Shown here piece by piece: positions 15,592 to 24,348 of a stretch of DNA of 64,000 nucleotides. The stretch lies in contig JAPJOH010000002.1 of assembly GCA_030826265.1 (NCBI GenBank), forward strand, positions 1-64,000. The letters are read 5' to 3'. The DNA comes from Collinsella aerofaciens (GTDB taxonomy: Bacteria > Actinomycetota > Coriobacteriia > Coriobacteriales > Coriobacteriaceae). A model generated the notes under the pieces. It made no database searches. It was not told the DNA's origin and saw only the letters and a list, made by a program, of their open reading frames with translations. A program made the position numbers and the translations under genes. The stretch's first letter is position 1, and every line of letters starts with the position of its first letter.

Positions 15592-16902
15592 ATGAGCCAG
15601 TTTATCAACAACCCCGAGCACACCTTTGGTTTCGATACCCTGCAGCTGCACGTTGGCCAGGAGAGCGCCGATCCTGCATCCGACTCCCGCGCCGTGCCTA
15701 TCTACCAGACCACGAGCTATGTGTTCCGCAACTCCCAGCACGCCGCCGACCGCTTTGGTCTTGCCGACGCCGGTAACATCTACGGCCGTCTGACCAACTC
15801 CACCCAGGGCGTCTTCGAGGACCGTATCGCCGCCCTCGAGGGTGGCGTGGCAGGTCTTGCCGTCGCCTCCGGTGCTGCTGCCATCACCTATACCCTGCAG
15901 GCTCTTGCCCAGGCCGGTGACCACGTGGTGGCTCAGAAGACCATCTACGGTGGCTCCTACAACCTGCTGGAGCATACGCTCTCCCAGTTTGGCGTCGAGA
16001 CCACGTTTGTCGATGCCCATAACCTTGAAGAGGTCGAGGGTGCCATCAAGGACAACACCACGGTCATCTATCTCGAGACGCTCGGCAACCCCAACTCCGA
16101 CATCCCCAACATCGACGCCATCTCCGAGATCGCCAAGAAGCACGGTCTGCCGGTTGTCGTCGACAACACCTTCGGCACCCCGTATCTGCTCCGTCCGCTG
16201 GAGCATGGTGCCAATATCGTCGTCCACTCCGCAACCAAGTTCATCGGCGGCCACGGCACCTCGCTGGGCGGTGTGATCGTCGACGGCGGTAACTTCGATT
16301 GGAAGGCGAGCGGAAAGTACGCCCAGATTGCTGAGCCCAACCCCTCCTACCACGGTGTCTCGTTTGCCGAGGCTGCCGGTCCCGCCGCCTTTGCAACCTA
16401 TGTCCGCGCTATCCTGCTGCGTGACGAGGGCGCTTGCATCAGTCCGTTCAACGCCTGGGTCCTGCTCCAGGGCACCGAGACTCTGTCGCTGCGCGTTGAC
16501 CGTCATGTCGAGAACACCAAGAAGGTCGTTGAGTTCCTGGCTGGTGACAGCCACGTCGCCAAGGTGAACCACCCGAGCCTGCCTGAGCACCCCGATCACG
16601 AGCTCTATCAGAAGTACTTCCCCCGTGGCGGTGCCTCGATCTTTACCTTTGAGATTAAGGGTGGCCAGGAGGCAGCTTGGAAGTTCATCGATCATCTGCA
16701 GGTCTTCTCGCTGCTCGCCAACGTGGCCGACGTCAAGTCGCTCGTCGTGCACCCGGCTACCACCACGCACTCCCAGCTCTCTGCCGAGGAGCTCGCCGAG
16801 CAGAACATCACGCCCTCCACGATCCGTCTTTCCATCGGTACCGAGAACGCCGAGGATATCATTTGGGATCTGAAGCAGGCCTTCGCCGCGCTGGACGAGT
16901 AA
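15592..16902 (+). CDS. metY: O-acetylhomoserine sulfhydrylase (PLP enzyme)
   Basis: A 436-residue gamma-family PLP enzyme that makes homocysteine from O-acetylhomoserine and sulfide. The N-terminal FDTLQLHVGQESADPASDSRA, the PLP-lysine motif HSATKFIGGHGT (K216) and the C-terminal SLVVHPATTTHSQLS fit this family; the length of about 430 separates it from the shorter cystathionine enzymes. The start follows aaggaga. Likely controlled by the divergent LysR regulator. A strong terminator follows. Confidence 0.95.
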   Translation: MSQFINNPEHTFGFDTLQLHVGQESADPASDSRAVPIYQTTSYVFRNSQHAADRFGLADAGNIYGRLTNSTQGVFEDRIAALEGGVAGLAVASGAAAITYTLQALAQAGDHVVAQKTIYGGSYNLLEHTLSQFGVETTFVDAHNLEEVEGAIKDNTTVIYLETLGNPNSDIPNIDAISEIAKKHGLPVVVDNTFGTPYLLRPLEHGANIVVHSATKFIGGHGTSLGGVIVDGGNFDWKASGKYAQIAEPNPSYHGVSFAEAAGPAAFATYVRAILLRDEGACISPFNAWVLLQGTETLSLRVDRHVENTKKVVEFLAGDSHVAKVNHPSLPEHPDHELYQKYFPRGGASIFTFEIKGGQEAAWKFIDHLQVFSLLANVADVKSLVVHPATTTHSQLSAEELAEQNITPSTIRLSIGTENAEDIIWDLKQAFAALDE

Positions 16903-16962
16903 GGCGACTTGTGCAAGGACCCCTTGCGACTCGATAGGTATAACTGCATAAAATGCCTGCTC

Positions 16963-17003
16963 AAGGCGCCTGTGCGAACAATGGTTGCACAGGCGCCTTA
17001 TTT
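16963..17003 (+). terminator. Terminator hairpin after metY
   Basis: aaggcgcctgtgc (16963-16975) and gcacaggcgcctt (16987-16999) form a perfect 13-bp stem with an 11-nt loop, followed by a short T-rich stretch. The rest of the 312-bp gap up to 17214 holds the leader of the next gene, with no other clear signal. Confidence 0.8.
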
Positions 17004-17214
17004 GCATAGAGAGGGTGCAAAAACAGGGTTTTTGACACGCTTTATGCATTCGAGTTGTGGAAAACTCCTGTTGAGAGGATGTGAGTTTTACGCAATTGAC
17101 GTGCGCCTTTTAAGTAAAACCGCAGGTCGCGATTTGCTCGGGGTACTATGCAGCGCGATCGAATCACACGCAGCTCAAACGCAGCAAAAACGCACTACGG
17201 AGGTTTCCAGCTAC

Positions 17215-17988
17215 ATGAGGATTGATTCACGAAAACCGAAAACCGCCGCCCTTTCCGCCGCTCTGACCGTGGCACTTTTGGCGGGCGCCGGTGCAACTGA
17301 TGCCCACGCCGCAACACTGTCCGATACGGTTGGATCTACTCCGTCCGAGACGACGCTGGTGCAGCCCGTTGACTATCGTGGCGATGGTTATGGTTCCATG
17401 CAGGAGTGGAACGCCTCGATGGAGGCCAAGCGCGATTCCCTGGAGATGCGCGCTCAGATCATCATGAATATGTATGGCGACTATGCCACCGATGACGAGC
17501 GCGCTGTGCTGCAGGGTTGCATCGACGGTGCGGGTAGCCTGTTGACGATGGGGGAGGTCGACGCCAAGTCGACCGAGCTCGATGAGCTGCGCACTGCGCT
17601 TGAGGATGCCAAGCGCGAAGCGCTCGAGGCTGCCGCCGAGGCGGAGGCTGCCGAGGTCGCCCAGGCTTCGTACTACAACGCCGGTTACACTCCGTCCTAC
17701 GCGTCTGCCGCGTCCTACGCGAACGGATCGGGCCTGACGCGCTCTGCGGGTGTCAATAACTACAACGGGCGCCGCGAGACCTATTACAGCAGCAATGTGC
17801 TTTATCACTATCGCACGGGCGAATGGACTCAGGATTCTGAGGGCTTCTGGCGCGATTCCGACGGCTATTACGTTGTTGCTGCGGGCGATATGGCCCAGGG
17901 CTCGACCTTTACGGGCTCCAAGGGTGATTGCAAGGTCTATGACTCCGGCTGCGCTGCCGGAACCACTGACTACTACACCGGTTGGTAA
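17215..17988 (+). CDS. Secreted cell-wall-associated protein with a C-terminal 3D-like domain
   Basis: A 257-residue exported protein. A signal peptide (RKPKTAALSAALTVALLAGAGATDAHA) is followed by a mostly helical, glutamate- and alanine-rich middle (about residues 60-150), a tyrosine/serine-rich linker, and a C-terminal domain of about 60 residues: EGFWRDSDGYYVVAAGDMA ... KVYDSGCAAGTTDYYTGW. That last block resembles the 3D/double-psi-barrel ending of gut-bacterial peptidoglycan proteins, with conserved Asp residues. ggagg lies 11 bases before the ATG. Function in the wall is inferred. Confidence 0.75.
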   Translation: MRIDSRKPKTAALSAALTVALLAGAGATDAHAATLSDTVGSTPSETTLVQPVDYRGDGYGSMQEWNASMEAKRDSLEMRAQIIMNMYGDYATDDERAVLQGCIDGAGSLLTMGEVDAKSTELDELRTALEDAKREALEAAAEAEAAEVAQASYYNAGYTPSYASAASYANGSGLTRSAGVNNYNGRRETYYSSNVLYHYRTGEWTQDSEGFWRDSDGYYVVAAGDMAQGSTFTGSKGDCKVYDSGCAAGTTDYYTGW

Positions 17989-18177
17989 TCTGCCATAAGC
18001 AAAATAGGCACATGATGGGCGGACGTCTTTACTGAGCTTTTAGGCAACGTAAAGCCGCCCGTTCTTTATGCGCGTTTGAGTTAACAGAGCCCTTACCGTG
18101 GCGGTACGCTGGGCGTATGGATGCGGGGCACACTAGTTCATGAGAAATAAGGTCTTTCTCTTGGAAGAAGTGGTCTT

Positions 18178-18384
18178 GTGAATGCTCGAGATATTGCCGT
18201 TGCCGCCGTCGCGTTGATGCTCGGCTGCCTTGGTCCCACGGTCGCGCTCGTCGCGGGCATGCAGGGGACATGCGGGACTGCTCCTATCGTGGTCGGCGCG
18301 CTGATCGCGGCCGCACTGCTGGGAAGCGCGGGCGTGGTTCTTTGCCGCGACGATGAGGACGAGGTGCCGGGGTCGCAACGTTAA
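18178..18384 (+). CDS. Small two-helix membrane protein of unknown function
   Basis: A possible 68-residue protein with two hydrophobic segments, about residues 6-27 and 36-56, and a charged tail (CRDDEDEVPGSQR). It starts at GTG, with ggaagaag 9 bases upstream. I do not recognise a family. It precedes a strong bidirectional terminator, which supports transcription. Confidence 0.5.
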   Translation: MNARDIAVAAVALMLGCLGPTVALVAGMQGTCGTAPIVVGALIAAALLGSAGVVLCRDDEDEVPGSQR

Positions 18385-18425
18385 CTGTTGTGAGATCGGC
18401 CGCCGGTCATAGACGAAGATGAAGG

Positions 18426-18460
18426 CCGCCGCAGGGGAAAGGTTCCCTTGCGGCGGTTTT
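18426..18460. terminator. Bidirectional terminator
   Basis: A 14-bp stem, ccgccgcaggggaa with ttcccttgcggcgg (one G-T wobble), and a 3-nt loop, followed by four T residues. It lies between the small membrane protein gene and the convergent ketopantoate reductase gene. Confidence 0.85.
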
Positions 18461-18493
18461 GCTGTTAAGGCTGTTGAATGCGGCGCGTTGGCG

Positions 18494-19408
18494 CTACCAG
18501 CTTTTCTCGATATCGCGGATGCGCCGATAGAGCCACTCGTTTTGCGGTGCCTGGATATCGTGTTTGGCTGCGAGGCGGCAGATGGTGCCCGCGAACTCAT
18601 CAACCTCGGTTTTGCGCCTTGCGATGCGGTCTTGAGCCATCGAGGGCATACCGGCGGGGTCGATTCCCTCGATGAGGTGCACCATTTGCGTCAGGTCTGC
18701 CTCGGTCAGTTCAACGCCCTCGGCGTTGGCGACCGCAAGCGTTTCGCGCATGGCGGAAACAAAGCAGCGACGCTGCTCGGAGCCCGGCTCCGTGGCGCTT
18801 CCGTAGGTCCCGCCGTAGGCCATGCAGGTCTGGTTGATGCCGTCGTTGAGCATGAGTTTGGCCCACATGCGGTGGGCGATGTCGTCCTCGACGGTATGGG
18901 CGATGCCGCAGCGCGTATAGAGCTCGTCGATCGCGGTGATGGTTGCGGGGTTCGTGCCGGCCGCCGCGCCAAAGCGGATTTCGCCCGCATTGGTAAAGGT
19001 GAGCGCGCCGTTGAGGAACACGGCGTCCATGCCCTGGCAGATACCAAGAACGGTATGCTCCCAGCCAAAGCGTTCGGCAATCTTTTGCTCGCTCGTAATG
19101 CCGTTGCACAGCGAGGCGATGAGCGTGTTGGGTCCCACGACGCGCTCCATAGTCTTGAGTGCTTGGTCGAGACCGGTGGTCTTGACTGTCAGGATGACCA
19201 GATCGGCGGGCGTCGCCTCGCTGGCGCGGACGGACGTGAGATCGCAGGGCTTGCCGTTGACAGTGAGCGCATCGCCCGCGTGACGCTCAAAACGGGTGTC
19301 ATCCATGACGTATTCGACGGCGTCGTTGCCGAGCGCCCGGGCGATCATGCTGCCGTAGAGCAGGCCGACGCCGCCCTTGCCGATAAAGGCGACCTTGTTG
19401 ATCTGCAT
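18494..19408 (-). CDS. 2-dehydropantoate 2-reductase family protein (ApbA/PanE)
   Basis: A 304-residue NADPH-dependent reductase of the ketopantoate reductase family, which makes pantoate for coenzyme A. The N-terminal nucleotide motif is IGKGGVGLLYGSMIARALG, followed by the C-terminal helical domain with KLMLNDGINQTCMAYGGTYG. I choose the ATG at 19408, 9 bases after ggggag; the ATG at 19417 directly abuts that site. Some family members act on other 2-keto acids, so panE itself is not certain. Confidence 0.88.
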   Translation of the reverse strand: MQINKVAFIGKGGVGLLYGSMIARALGNDAVEYVMDDTRFERHAGDALTVNGKPCDLTSVRASEATPADLVILTVKTTGLDQALKTMERVVGPNTLIASLCNGITSEQKIAERFGWEHTVLGICQGMDAVFLNGALTFTNAGEIRFGAAAGTNPATITAIDELYTRCGIAHTVEDDIAHRMWAKLMLNDGINQTCMAYGGTYGSATEPGSEQRRCFVSAMRETLAVANAEGVELTEADLTQMVHLIEGIDPAGMPSMAQDRIARRKTEVDEFAGTICRLAAKHDIQAPQNEWLYRRIRDIEKSW

Positions 19409-19529
19409 GTGAATCATCTCCCCATGTAAAAGGCGCCCGCGTAAGGGGCGCCTGATGGATTGTATGCTGCCAGGTTGATTGGTGGGTGCGCGGGGCGGCT
19501 GTTATAAAAAAGAAACGTTTGCCTGGACG

Positions 19530-19724
19530 CTACGCTGCAGGGCAGACCGCAAAGACGCGGGCGGGGTATCCGACGCCATCGCGGACCTTGGGGAAGGTGC
19601 AGAAGATGACGGCACCCGTGGCGGGAGGCTCGTCCAGATGGTCCATGACCTCGATCTGATAGCGGTCGACCGAGAGGATGTATTGCTCGCCGGGGTAGGG
19701 GTAGGCGTCCTCGCGCGTGGTCAT
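19530..19724 (-). CDS. Small conserved-looking protein, unknown function
   Basis: A 64-residue hydrophilic protein (TTREDAYPYPGEQYILSVD ... GVGYPARVFAVCPAA in parts) with aaaggag 8 bases before its ATG. No membrane segment or motif is recognised. It is upstream of and on the same strand as the ketopantoate reductase gene and is divergent from the aldo/keto reductase gene. Confidence 0.7.
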   Translation of the reverse strand: MTTREDAYPYPGEQYILSVDRYQIEVMDHLDEPPATGAVIFCTFPKVRDGVGYPARVFAVCPAA

Positions 19725-19887
19725 GCCCGGCTCCTTTCATCGGGCTTTTTGCTGATGTTAAAGCGGTGCCGTGACAGCTCGATTTCTGCTGCGTTACGAT
19801 ACGTTCTCGATTGCGATTCCACGATGTTTCGGCTGCGTGACCATTGTGTTTCGCCTTGTCGGGGCGCTGATGGCGAAGGGAGGGGCC

Positions 19888-21075
19888 GTGCAATACCGCG
19901 TTGACCCCAAAAGTGGTAACCGAATATCCGCTCTGGGTCTGGGCTGCATGAGGTTTCCCGGTGCGCCGGGACACCCCGATGCGAAGACAGCCGATGCCAT
20001 CATCTCCCGTGCGGTGGAGCAGGGGATTAATTATCTGGACACGGCCTATCTCTATCCCGGCAACGAGGCTTGCGTGGGCGCTTCGCTTGAACGCCTGGGC
20101 TTGCGCGACCAGGTTTTGCTCGCAACCAAGCTGCCGCATGCTTCGTGCAAATGCGCGGAGGATTTCGATCGGTTTTTCGACGAGCAGCTGCGCCGCCTGC
20201 AGACCGACCATATCGACTATTACCTTATGCACAACATCACCTCGCCTGCGCAGTGGGAGCGCGTGGTGGCGCTGGGCATCGAGGACTGGATCGCGCAGCA
20301 AAAGGCTGCAGGGCGTATTCGTCAGATAGGCTTTTCGTACCACGGCAGCGCGGCGGACTTCCTTACGATGCTCGCTGCGTATGAGTGGGACTTTTGCCAG
20401 ATCCAGTACAACTACGCTGGAGAGCGATATCAGGCGGGAACGGCGGGGCTCATGGCCGCCGCCGAGCGAGGTCTCGCGGTGTTTGTGATGGAGCCGCTTT
20501 TGGGCGGACGCTTGGCAGGCAAATTGCCTCCGCGGGCGCGCGCTGTTCTCGATGGTGCATGCGATCGGCATTTGCATACGCCTGCCGCTTGGGGGCTCTC
20601 GTGGGTGTGGAATCATCCCCAGGTGACCATGTTGCTTTCTGGTATGACCGATACCGCGCAGGTGGACGAGAATTCGTCACTGGCAGACCTCGCGTTGCCG
20701 AATTCGATGACGGCCAACCAGCTCGACACGATTGCGCGCGTGTTGATGGAGTTTGAGAAATCGAACCGTGTGCCCTGCACGGGATGCGGCTACTGCATGC
20801 CATGTCCCAAGGGTATTAACATTCCCGGCTGCTTTGCCGCTTACAACGCGAGCTACGCGCACAGCTGGTTTACGGGGCTGTCTCAATACTTTACGGCGAG
20901 CGCGGTGCGCACGAGCGAGCCCAAGCTGGTGAGCAATTGCGTCAAGTGCGGCAAATGCACGCGCCACTGCCCGCAGCATATCGATATCCCCGAGCGTCTC
21001 GATGACGTGCGCCGACGCTTCCAGCCGGGCCCCGTGACGGCGGTGCTTAAGGCCTTCGGCAAAACGCGCTCCTGA
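19888..21075 (+). CDS. Aldo/keto reductase with two C-terminal 4Fe-4S clusters
   Basis: A 395-residue fusion of an aldo/keto reductase barrel (residues 1-290: GNRISALGLGCMRFPG, YLDTAYLYPGNE, LLATKLP and YYLMHN) to a ferredoxin-like tail with CTGCGYCMPCPKGINIP and CVKCGKCTRHCPQHIDIP. Such fusions are common in anaerobes; the electron partner and substrate are unknown. The GTG at 19888 follows aagggagggg and gives the typical N-terminus VQYRVDPKSG. An in-frame ATG 18 bases upstream is the alternative. Confidence 0.9.
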   Translation: MQYRVDPKSGNRISALGLGCMRFPGAPGHPDAKTADAIISRAVEQGINYLDTAYLYPGNEACVGASLERLGLRDQVLLATKLPHASCKCAEDFDRFFDEQLRRLQTDHIDYYLMHNITSPAQWERVVALGIEDWIAQQKAAGRIRQIGFSYHGSAADFLTMLAAYEWDFCQIQYNYAGERYQAGTAGLMAAAERGLAVFVMEPLLGGRLAGKLPPRARAVLDGACDRHLHTPAAWGLSWVWNHPQVTMLLSGMTDTAQVDENSSLADLALPNSMTANQLDTIARVLMEFEKSNRVPCTGCGYCMPCPKGINIPGCFAAYNASYAHSWFTGLSQYFTASAVRTSEPKLVSNCVKCGKCTRHCPQHIDIPERLDDVRRRFQPGPVTAVLKAFGKTRS

Positions 21076-21159
21076 TGCCCCTTTTATAACTTGTGGTGGA
21101 ATAGTTCCTGTTTGCGGCAGAATAGGGACCAAACAGGAACTATTTCACCGCAACTGATG
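21073..21159. repeat. 87-bp structured intergenic element, copy A
   Basis: Identical in length and ends (tgatgccccttttataactt ... tatttcaccgcaactgatg) to copy B at 22255. Element positions 19-40 pair with 60-81 into a 22-bp stem with a 19-nt loop (tgcggcagaatagggacca). The first bases overlap the stop codon of the aldo/keto reductase gene. The element ends 10 bases before the GTG of the next gene and is followed at once by its ggagg site. Compared with copy B, four adjacent base pairs are replaced by other complementary pairs. Confidence 0.85.
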
Positions 21160-21169
21160 GGAGGCTATC

Positions 21170-22189
21170 GTGGGTGACCGAGGTTTACGTAATGATTCGC
21201 GTGAGGTTCGTTGGGGCATTTTGGGCGCCGGGCACATTTCGCATCGATTTGCATCGTCGCTCAAGGAGGTGGACGGGGCACGGCTTGTGGCTGCGGCCGG
21301 CCGCACTCCTGCACATGTCGAGGAATTTTGCCGAGCGTTTTCGATCGATGCTGCGCATGGCCATGCCTCGGTCGACGATAACGGCGATGCGGCTTATGAC
21401 GCGCTGATCGCCGACCCCGATGTCGATGCAATCTACTTGGCTCTTCCGCATGGCATGCATACGCGTTGGGCCTGTCGCGCGCTGCGCGCCGGAAAGGCCG
21501 TGCTGTGCGAAAAGCCGGCCGTTTTGAGTGAGGAAGAGGCTCTCTCGATTGCCTCCATCTCTCGCGAGCGCGGCGTGCTGTTTATGGAGGCGATGAAGAA
21601 TCGGTTTTGCCCGATGCACACTCGCGTGAAGGACCTGCTTGCGTCGGGTGAGCCTGGCCGTATTGTCTCGATTGAAAGCGTGCAAAAGCTCGATTACGGC
21701 GAGTTTCCTTCGGGCTATCTGCTTGATCCGTTGCAGGGCGGCTGTCTATATGACATGGGCTGCTATGCGGTCGGTTGGTTTGAGGATTTGCTCTCGGGCG
21801 CGTGCGAGGTTTCGTCCCGTGAAGTTCGCTGGCGTGACGTATCAGGCGGCCGCGTCGATTGGGCCGACGAGATCCATATGAGCGTCGGCGGTATACCCAT
21901 TCATATGGCGTGCGACGGCAAAGCAACATATGAAAGCCGCTTAACGATTGCCTGTGAGCGGGGCTCGTTGGAAATCGAGCGGCTCCATCGCCCCGAGCTC
22001 GCCCATGTGAAGTATTCCGACGGTCGAACGCTAGAAATAAATGCCCCGTTTGAGATCGATGATTTCTACGGCGAAATCCAGCATGCGACGCAGCTTATTC
22101 AGGCGGGGAAACTCGAGAGTCCCGTCATGCCCCTTGCCGCCACGCAGCGCTGTGCACACATCATCGATGCGATTCGTCTATCCCTCTAG
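21170..22189 (+). CDS. Gfo/Idh/MocA-family oxidoreductase
   Basis: A 339-residue NAD(P)-dependent dehydrogenase. The Rossmann motif is VRWGILGAGHISHRFASSL, the family lysine is in AVLCEKPAVLSEEEA, and the C-terminal sheet domain follows with LYDMGCYAVGWFEDLL. Likely a trans-dihydrodiol or glucose-fructose-oxidoreductase-type sugar dehydrogenase; the substrate is unknown. The GTG start has gggagg upstream, directly after the structured repeat. Not closely similar to the other Gfo/Idh protein at 12649. Confidence 0.92.
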   Translation: MGDRGLRNDSREVRWGILGAGHISHRFASSLKEVDGARLVAAAGRTPAHVEEFCRAFSIDAAHGHASVDDNGDAAYDALIADPDVDAIYLALPHGMHTRWACRALRAGKAVLCEKPAVLSEEEALSIASISRERGVLFMEAMKNRFCPMHTRVKDLLASGEPGRIVSIESVQKLDYGEFPSGYLLDPLQGGCLYDMGCYAVGWFEDLLSGACEVSSREVRWRDVSGGRVDWADEIHMSVGGIPIHMACDGKATYESRLTIACERGSLEIERLHRPELAHVKYSDGRTLEINAPFEIDDFYGEIQHATQLIQAGKLESPVMPLAATQRCAHIIDAIRLSL

Positions 22190-22254
22190 GACTTGGCGCT
22201 GACACGTAGGGGATCATGACGCCGGCGCCCGTGGTGCCTGGCGGCCCACATCTC

Positions 22255-22341
22255 TGATGCCCCTTTTATAACTTGCGGTGGAATACGGTCTGTTTGCGCC
22301 AAAATAGGGCACCAATAGACCGTATTTCACCGCAACTGATG
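22255..22341. repeat. 87-bp structured intergenic element, copy B
   Basis: The second copy of the element at 21073. It has the same conserved ends and length, with the loop tgcgccaaaatagggcacc. The stem bases at element positions 32-35 are cggt, pairing with accg at 65-68, where copy A has gttc pairing with gaac. Copy B ends 14 bases before the ATG of nfo, just ahead of its gaggggga site. The 65 bp between the previous stop codon and this copy show nothing else. Confidence 0.85.
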
Positions 22342-22355
22342 AGGGGGAGCTGGAG

Positions 22356-23222
22356 ATGCTGACAATCGGATGTCATCTTTCGACGACGAAGGGCTATCGG
22401 GCAATGGGGGAGACGGCGTTGTCCATTGGTGCCAATACCTTTGCGTTCTTTACGCGCAACCCGCGCGGTGGCAAGGCAAAAGACCTTGACATGGATGACG
22501 TGGCGGCTCTGCGCGAGCTTATGGCGCAAAACGACTTTGGACCGCTGGTGGCGCATGCCCCGTATACCTATAACCCCTGCTCCGCTAAGGAGCGGGCGCG
22601 AGAGTTTGCCTTGGAGGCTATGGCGGAAGATTTGCAGCGTCTGGAAGCACTGCCCGGCAACTACTACAATTTTCACCCCGGTGCGCATGTGGGACAGGGG
22701 GCAGACGCCGGCATTCAGATGATTGTCGACACGCTGTGCCAGGTGATGTTTGAGGGACAGCAGACGACGGTATTGCTCGAGACCATGGCGGGCAAGGGCA
22801 CCGAGGTGGGCCGTAGCTTTGAAGAACTGGCGTGCATTATCGAGGGCGTTGCCGCCAAGTGCCCAGAGCTGTCCGATAAGCTGGGCGTTTGTTTGGACAC
22901 CTGCCATGTGAGCGATGCCGGCTACGACATCATCCATGATCTGGACGGCGTACTCGACGAGTTCGACCGCGTGGTGGGTATCGATCGCTTGCATGCCGTA
23001 CACATCAACGATTCGAAGAACCCTTGTGGCGCCCATAAAGATCGTCACGAGTGCATCGGCAAGGGATACCTTGGCAGTGAGGAATTTGGTGGAGGTATGC
23101 AGGTTATGCAGAATATTGTATCGAATGGCCACTTGCGTTCGCTGCCGTTTATTTTGGAGACTCCGAACGAACTTGCAGGTTATGCAGCTGAAATTAGACT
23201 ATTAAGGTCATTGCAGCAGTAA
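22356..23222 (+). CDS. nfo: Deoxyribonuclease IV (AP endonuclease, Nfo family)
   Basis: A 288-residue endonuclease IV that cuts 5' of abasic sites in base-excision repair. The metal-binding motifs of the TIM barrel are visible: NFHPGAHVG, LLETMAGKGTEVG, CLDTCHVSDAGYD, HINDSKNPCGAHKDRHECIGKG (in parts) and a final ILETP. The length is normal. The ATG follows gagggggagctggag. Monocistronic. Confidence 0.97.
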   Translation: MLTIGCHLSTTKGYRAMGETALSIGANTFAFFTRNPRGGKAKDLDMDDVAALRELMAQNDFGPLVAHAPYTYNPCSAKERAREFALEAMAEDLQRLEALPGNYYNFHPGAHVGQGADAGIQMIVDTLCQVMFEGQQTTVLLETMAGKGTEVGRSFEELACIIEGVAAKCPELSDKLGVCLDTCHVSDAGYDIIHDLDGVLDEFDRVVGIDRLHAVHINDSKNPCGAHKDRHECIGKGYLGSEEFGGGMQVMQNIVSNGHLRSLPFILETPNELAGYAAEIRLLRSLQQ

Positions 23223-23283
23223 TGACTGTCACAAAGTAGAGTATTCCATTCACGTTATGGGTTTGTTTCAATCAGTTTTCTCA

Positions 23284-23312
23284 TTGCAGATTCGTAATTC
23301 CGGGTGCATAAT
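23284..23312 (+). promoter_or_regulatory. Promoter of the amino-acid ABC transporter operon
   Basis: ttgcag (23284-23289) and cataat (23307-23312) with a 17-bp spacer, about 58 bp before the binding-protein ATG. Confidence 0.65.
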
Positions 23313-23369
23313 AGCCAACAGTTTTTGCAGACCTCTGAATCAAACGAGGTCACCGGAAGGAGACTGATT

Positions 23370-24230
23370 ATGAAGCTGAAGAAGCTCGGCGCATTTGCCG
23401 CCACGGGTGCTATGGCGCTCGCCCTTGCTCTGACGGGCTGCGGTTCGTCCAACGCCACCTCTGGTTCTGATGCCGGTTCCAGCAGCTCTGACGACGCTAA
23501 GGTCGAGAAGGTCGACGGCTCCAAGGAGTACGCGCTCGTCAAGGACGGCACGCTGACCGTCGGCACCTCTGCCGAGTACGCGCCGTTTGAGTACAAGGAT
23601 GACAACGGCGACTACCAGGGCTTTGACCTTGAGCTCATCAAGGCTATCGGTGACAAGCTGGGCCTGGATGTCGAGTACGTCAACAATGACTTTGACACGC
23701 TGGTTCCGGGTGTCGCTTCGGGCGCCAAGTACGACGTCTCCATCGCGGCTATCACCGACACGCCCGAGCGTGAGAAGGAAGTCACTTTCTCCGATTCCTA
23801 CTACATGGACGATCAGGCTATCGTGACCAAGGTCGATAACACCGACATCACGGCCGACAACTACAGCGAGAAGCTCAACAACGCCGACGCTACCATCATC
23901 GTTCAGTCTGGCTCGACCGCCGAGTCTTTTGCCCAGGAGAACTTCCCCAAGGCCAAGATCGTCCCCTACAAGGACGCTACCGAGTGCTTCAGCGCCCTGC
24001 AGTCCGATAAGGGCGACGCCGTAGTCACCAACCGCTCCGTTGCCAGCCAGCTGACCGCCGAGCAGTTCAACACCTGCCAGACCATTAAGCAGATCAGCAC
24101 CGGCGAGGAGTACGCCATCGCCATCAACCAGGGTAACACCAAGCTCAAGGAAGACATCAACCAGGCCATCAAGGACCTGACCGACGACGGTACCATTGAC
24201 GCCCTCATGGCTAAGTACAACATCAAGTAA
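23370..24230 (+). CDS. Amino-acid ABC transporter substrate-binding lipoprotein
   Basis: A 286-residue extracellular binding protein of the polar amino acid family (SBP_bac_3). A lipoprotein signal peptide ends at LALTGCGSS, with lipidated Cys near residue 25, then a short serine/aspartate linker and the binding fold (LTVGTSAEYAPFEYKDDNGD, VPGVASGAKYDVSIAAITDT). The start follows ggaagga. The permease and ATPase genes are directly downstream, past an attenuator hairpin. The ligand may be glutamine, arginine or cystine; sequence alone does not settle it. Confidence 0.94.
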   Translation: MKLKKLGAFAATGAMALALALTGCGSSNATSGSDAGSSSSDDAKVEKVDGSKEYALVKDGTLTVGTSAEYAPFEYKDDNGDYQGFDLELIKAIGDKLGLDVEYVNNDFDTLVPGVASGAKYDVSIAAITDTPEREKEVTFSDSYYMDDQAIVTKVDNTDITADNYSEKLNNADATIIVQSGSTAESFAQENFPKAKIVPYKDATECFSALQSDKGDAVVTNRSVASQLTAEQFNTCQTIKQISTGEEYAIAINQGNTKLKEDINQAIKDLTDDGTIDALMAKYNIK

Positions 24231-24252
24231 AATAGCTACTTGATTGCTCGCG

Positions 24253-24283
24253 GGCCCTTTCCGTTTTGGCGGAGAGGGCCTTT
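24253..24283 (+). terminator. Intra-operon attenuator after the binding-protein gene
   Basis: ggccctttccg (24253-24263) pairs with cggagagggcc (24270-24280), with one wobble, followed by ttt. Such a hairpin probably lets the binding protein be made in excess over the permease and ATPase. Confidence 0.65.
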
Positions 24284-24348
24284 GCGCTTCTCTTGACGGA
24301 GAGTATTTCCGTCTCGTTTTGCCGGCAACTTCTACGATAGGAGCCACC

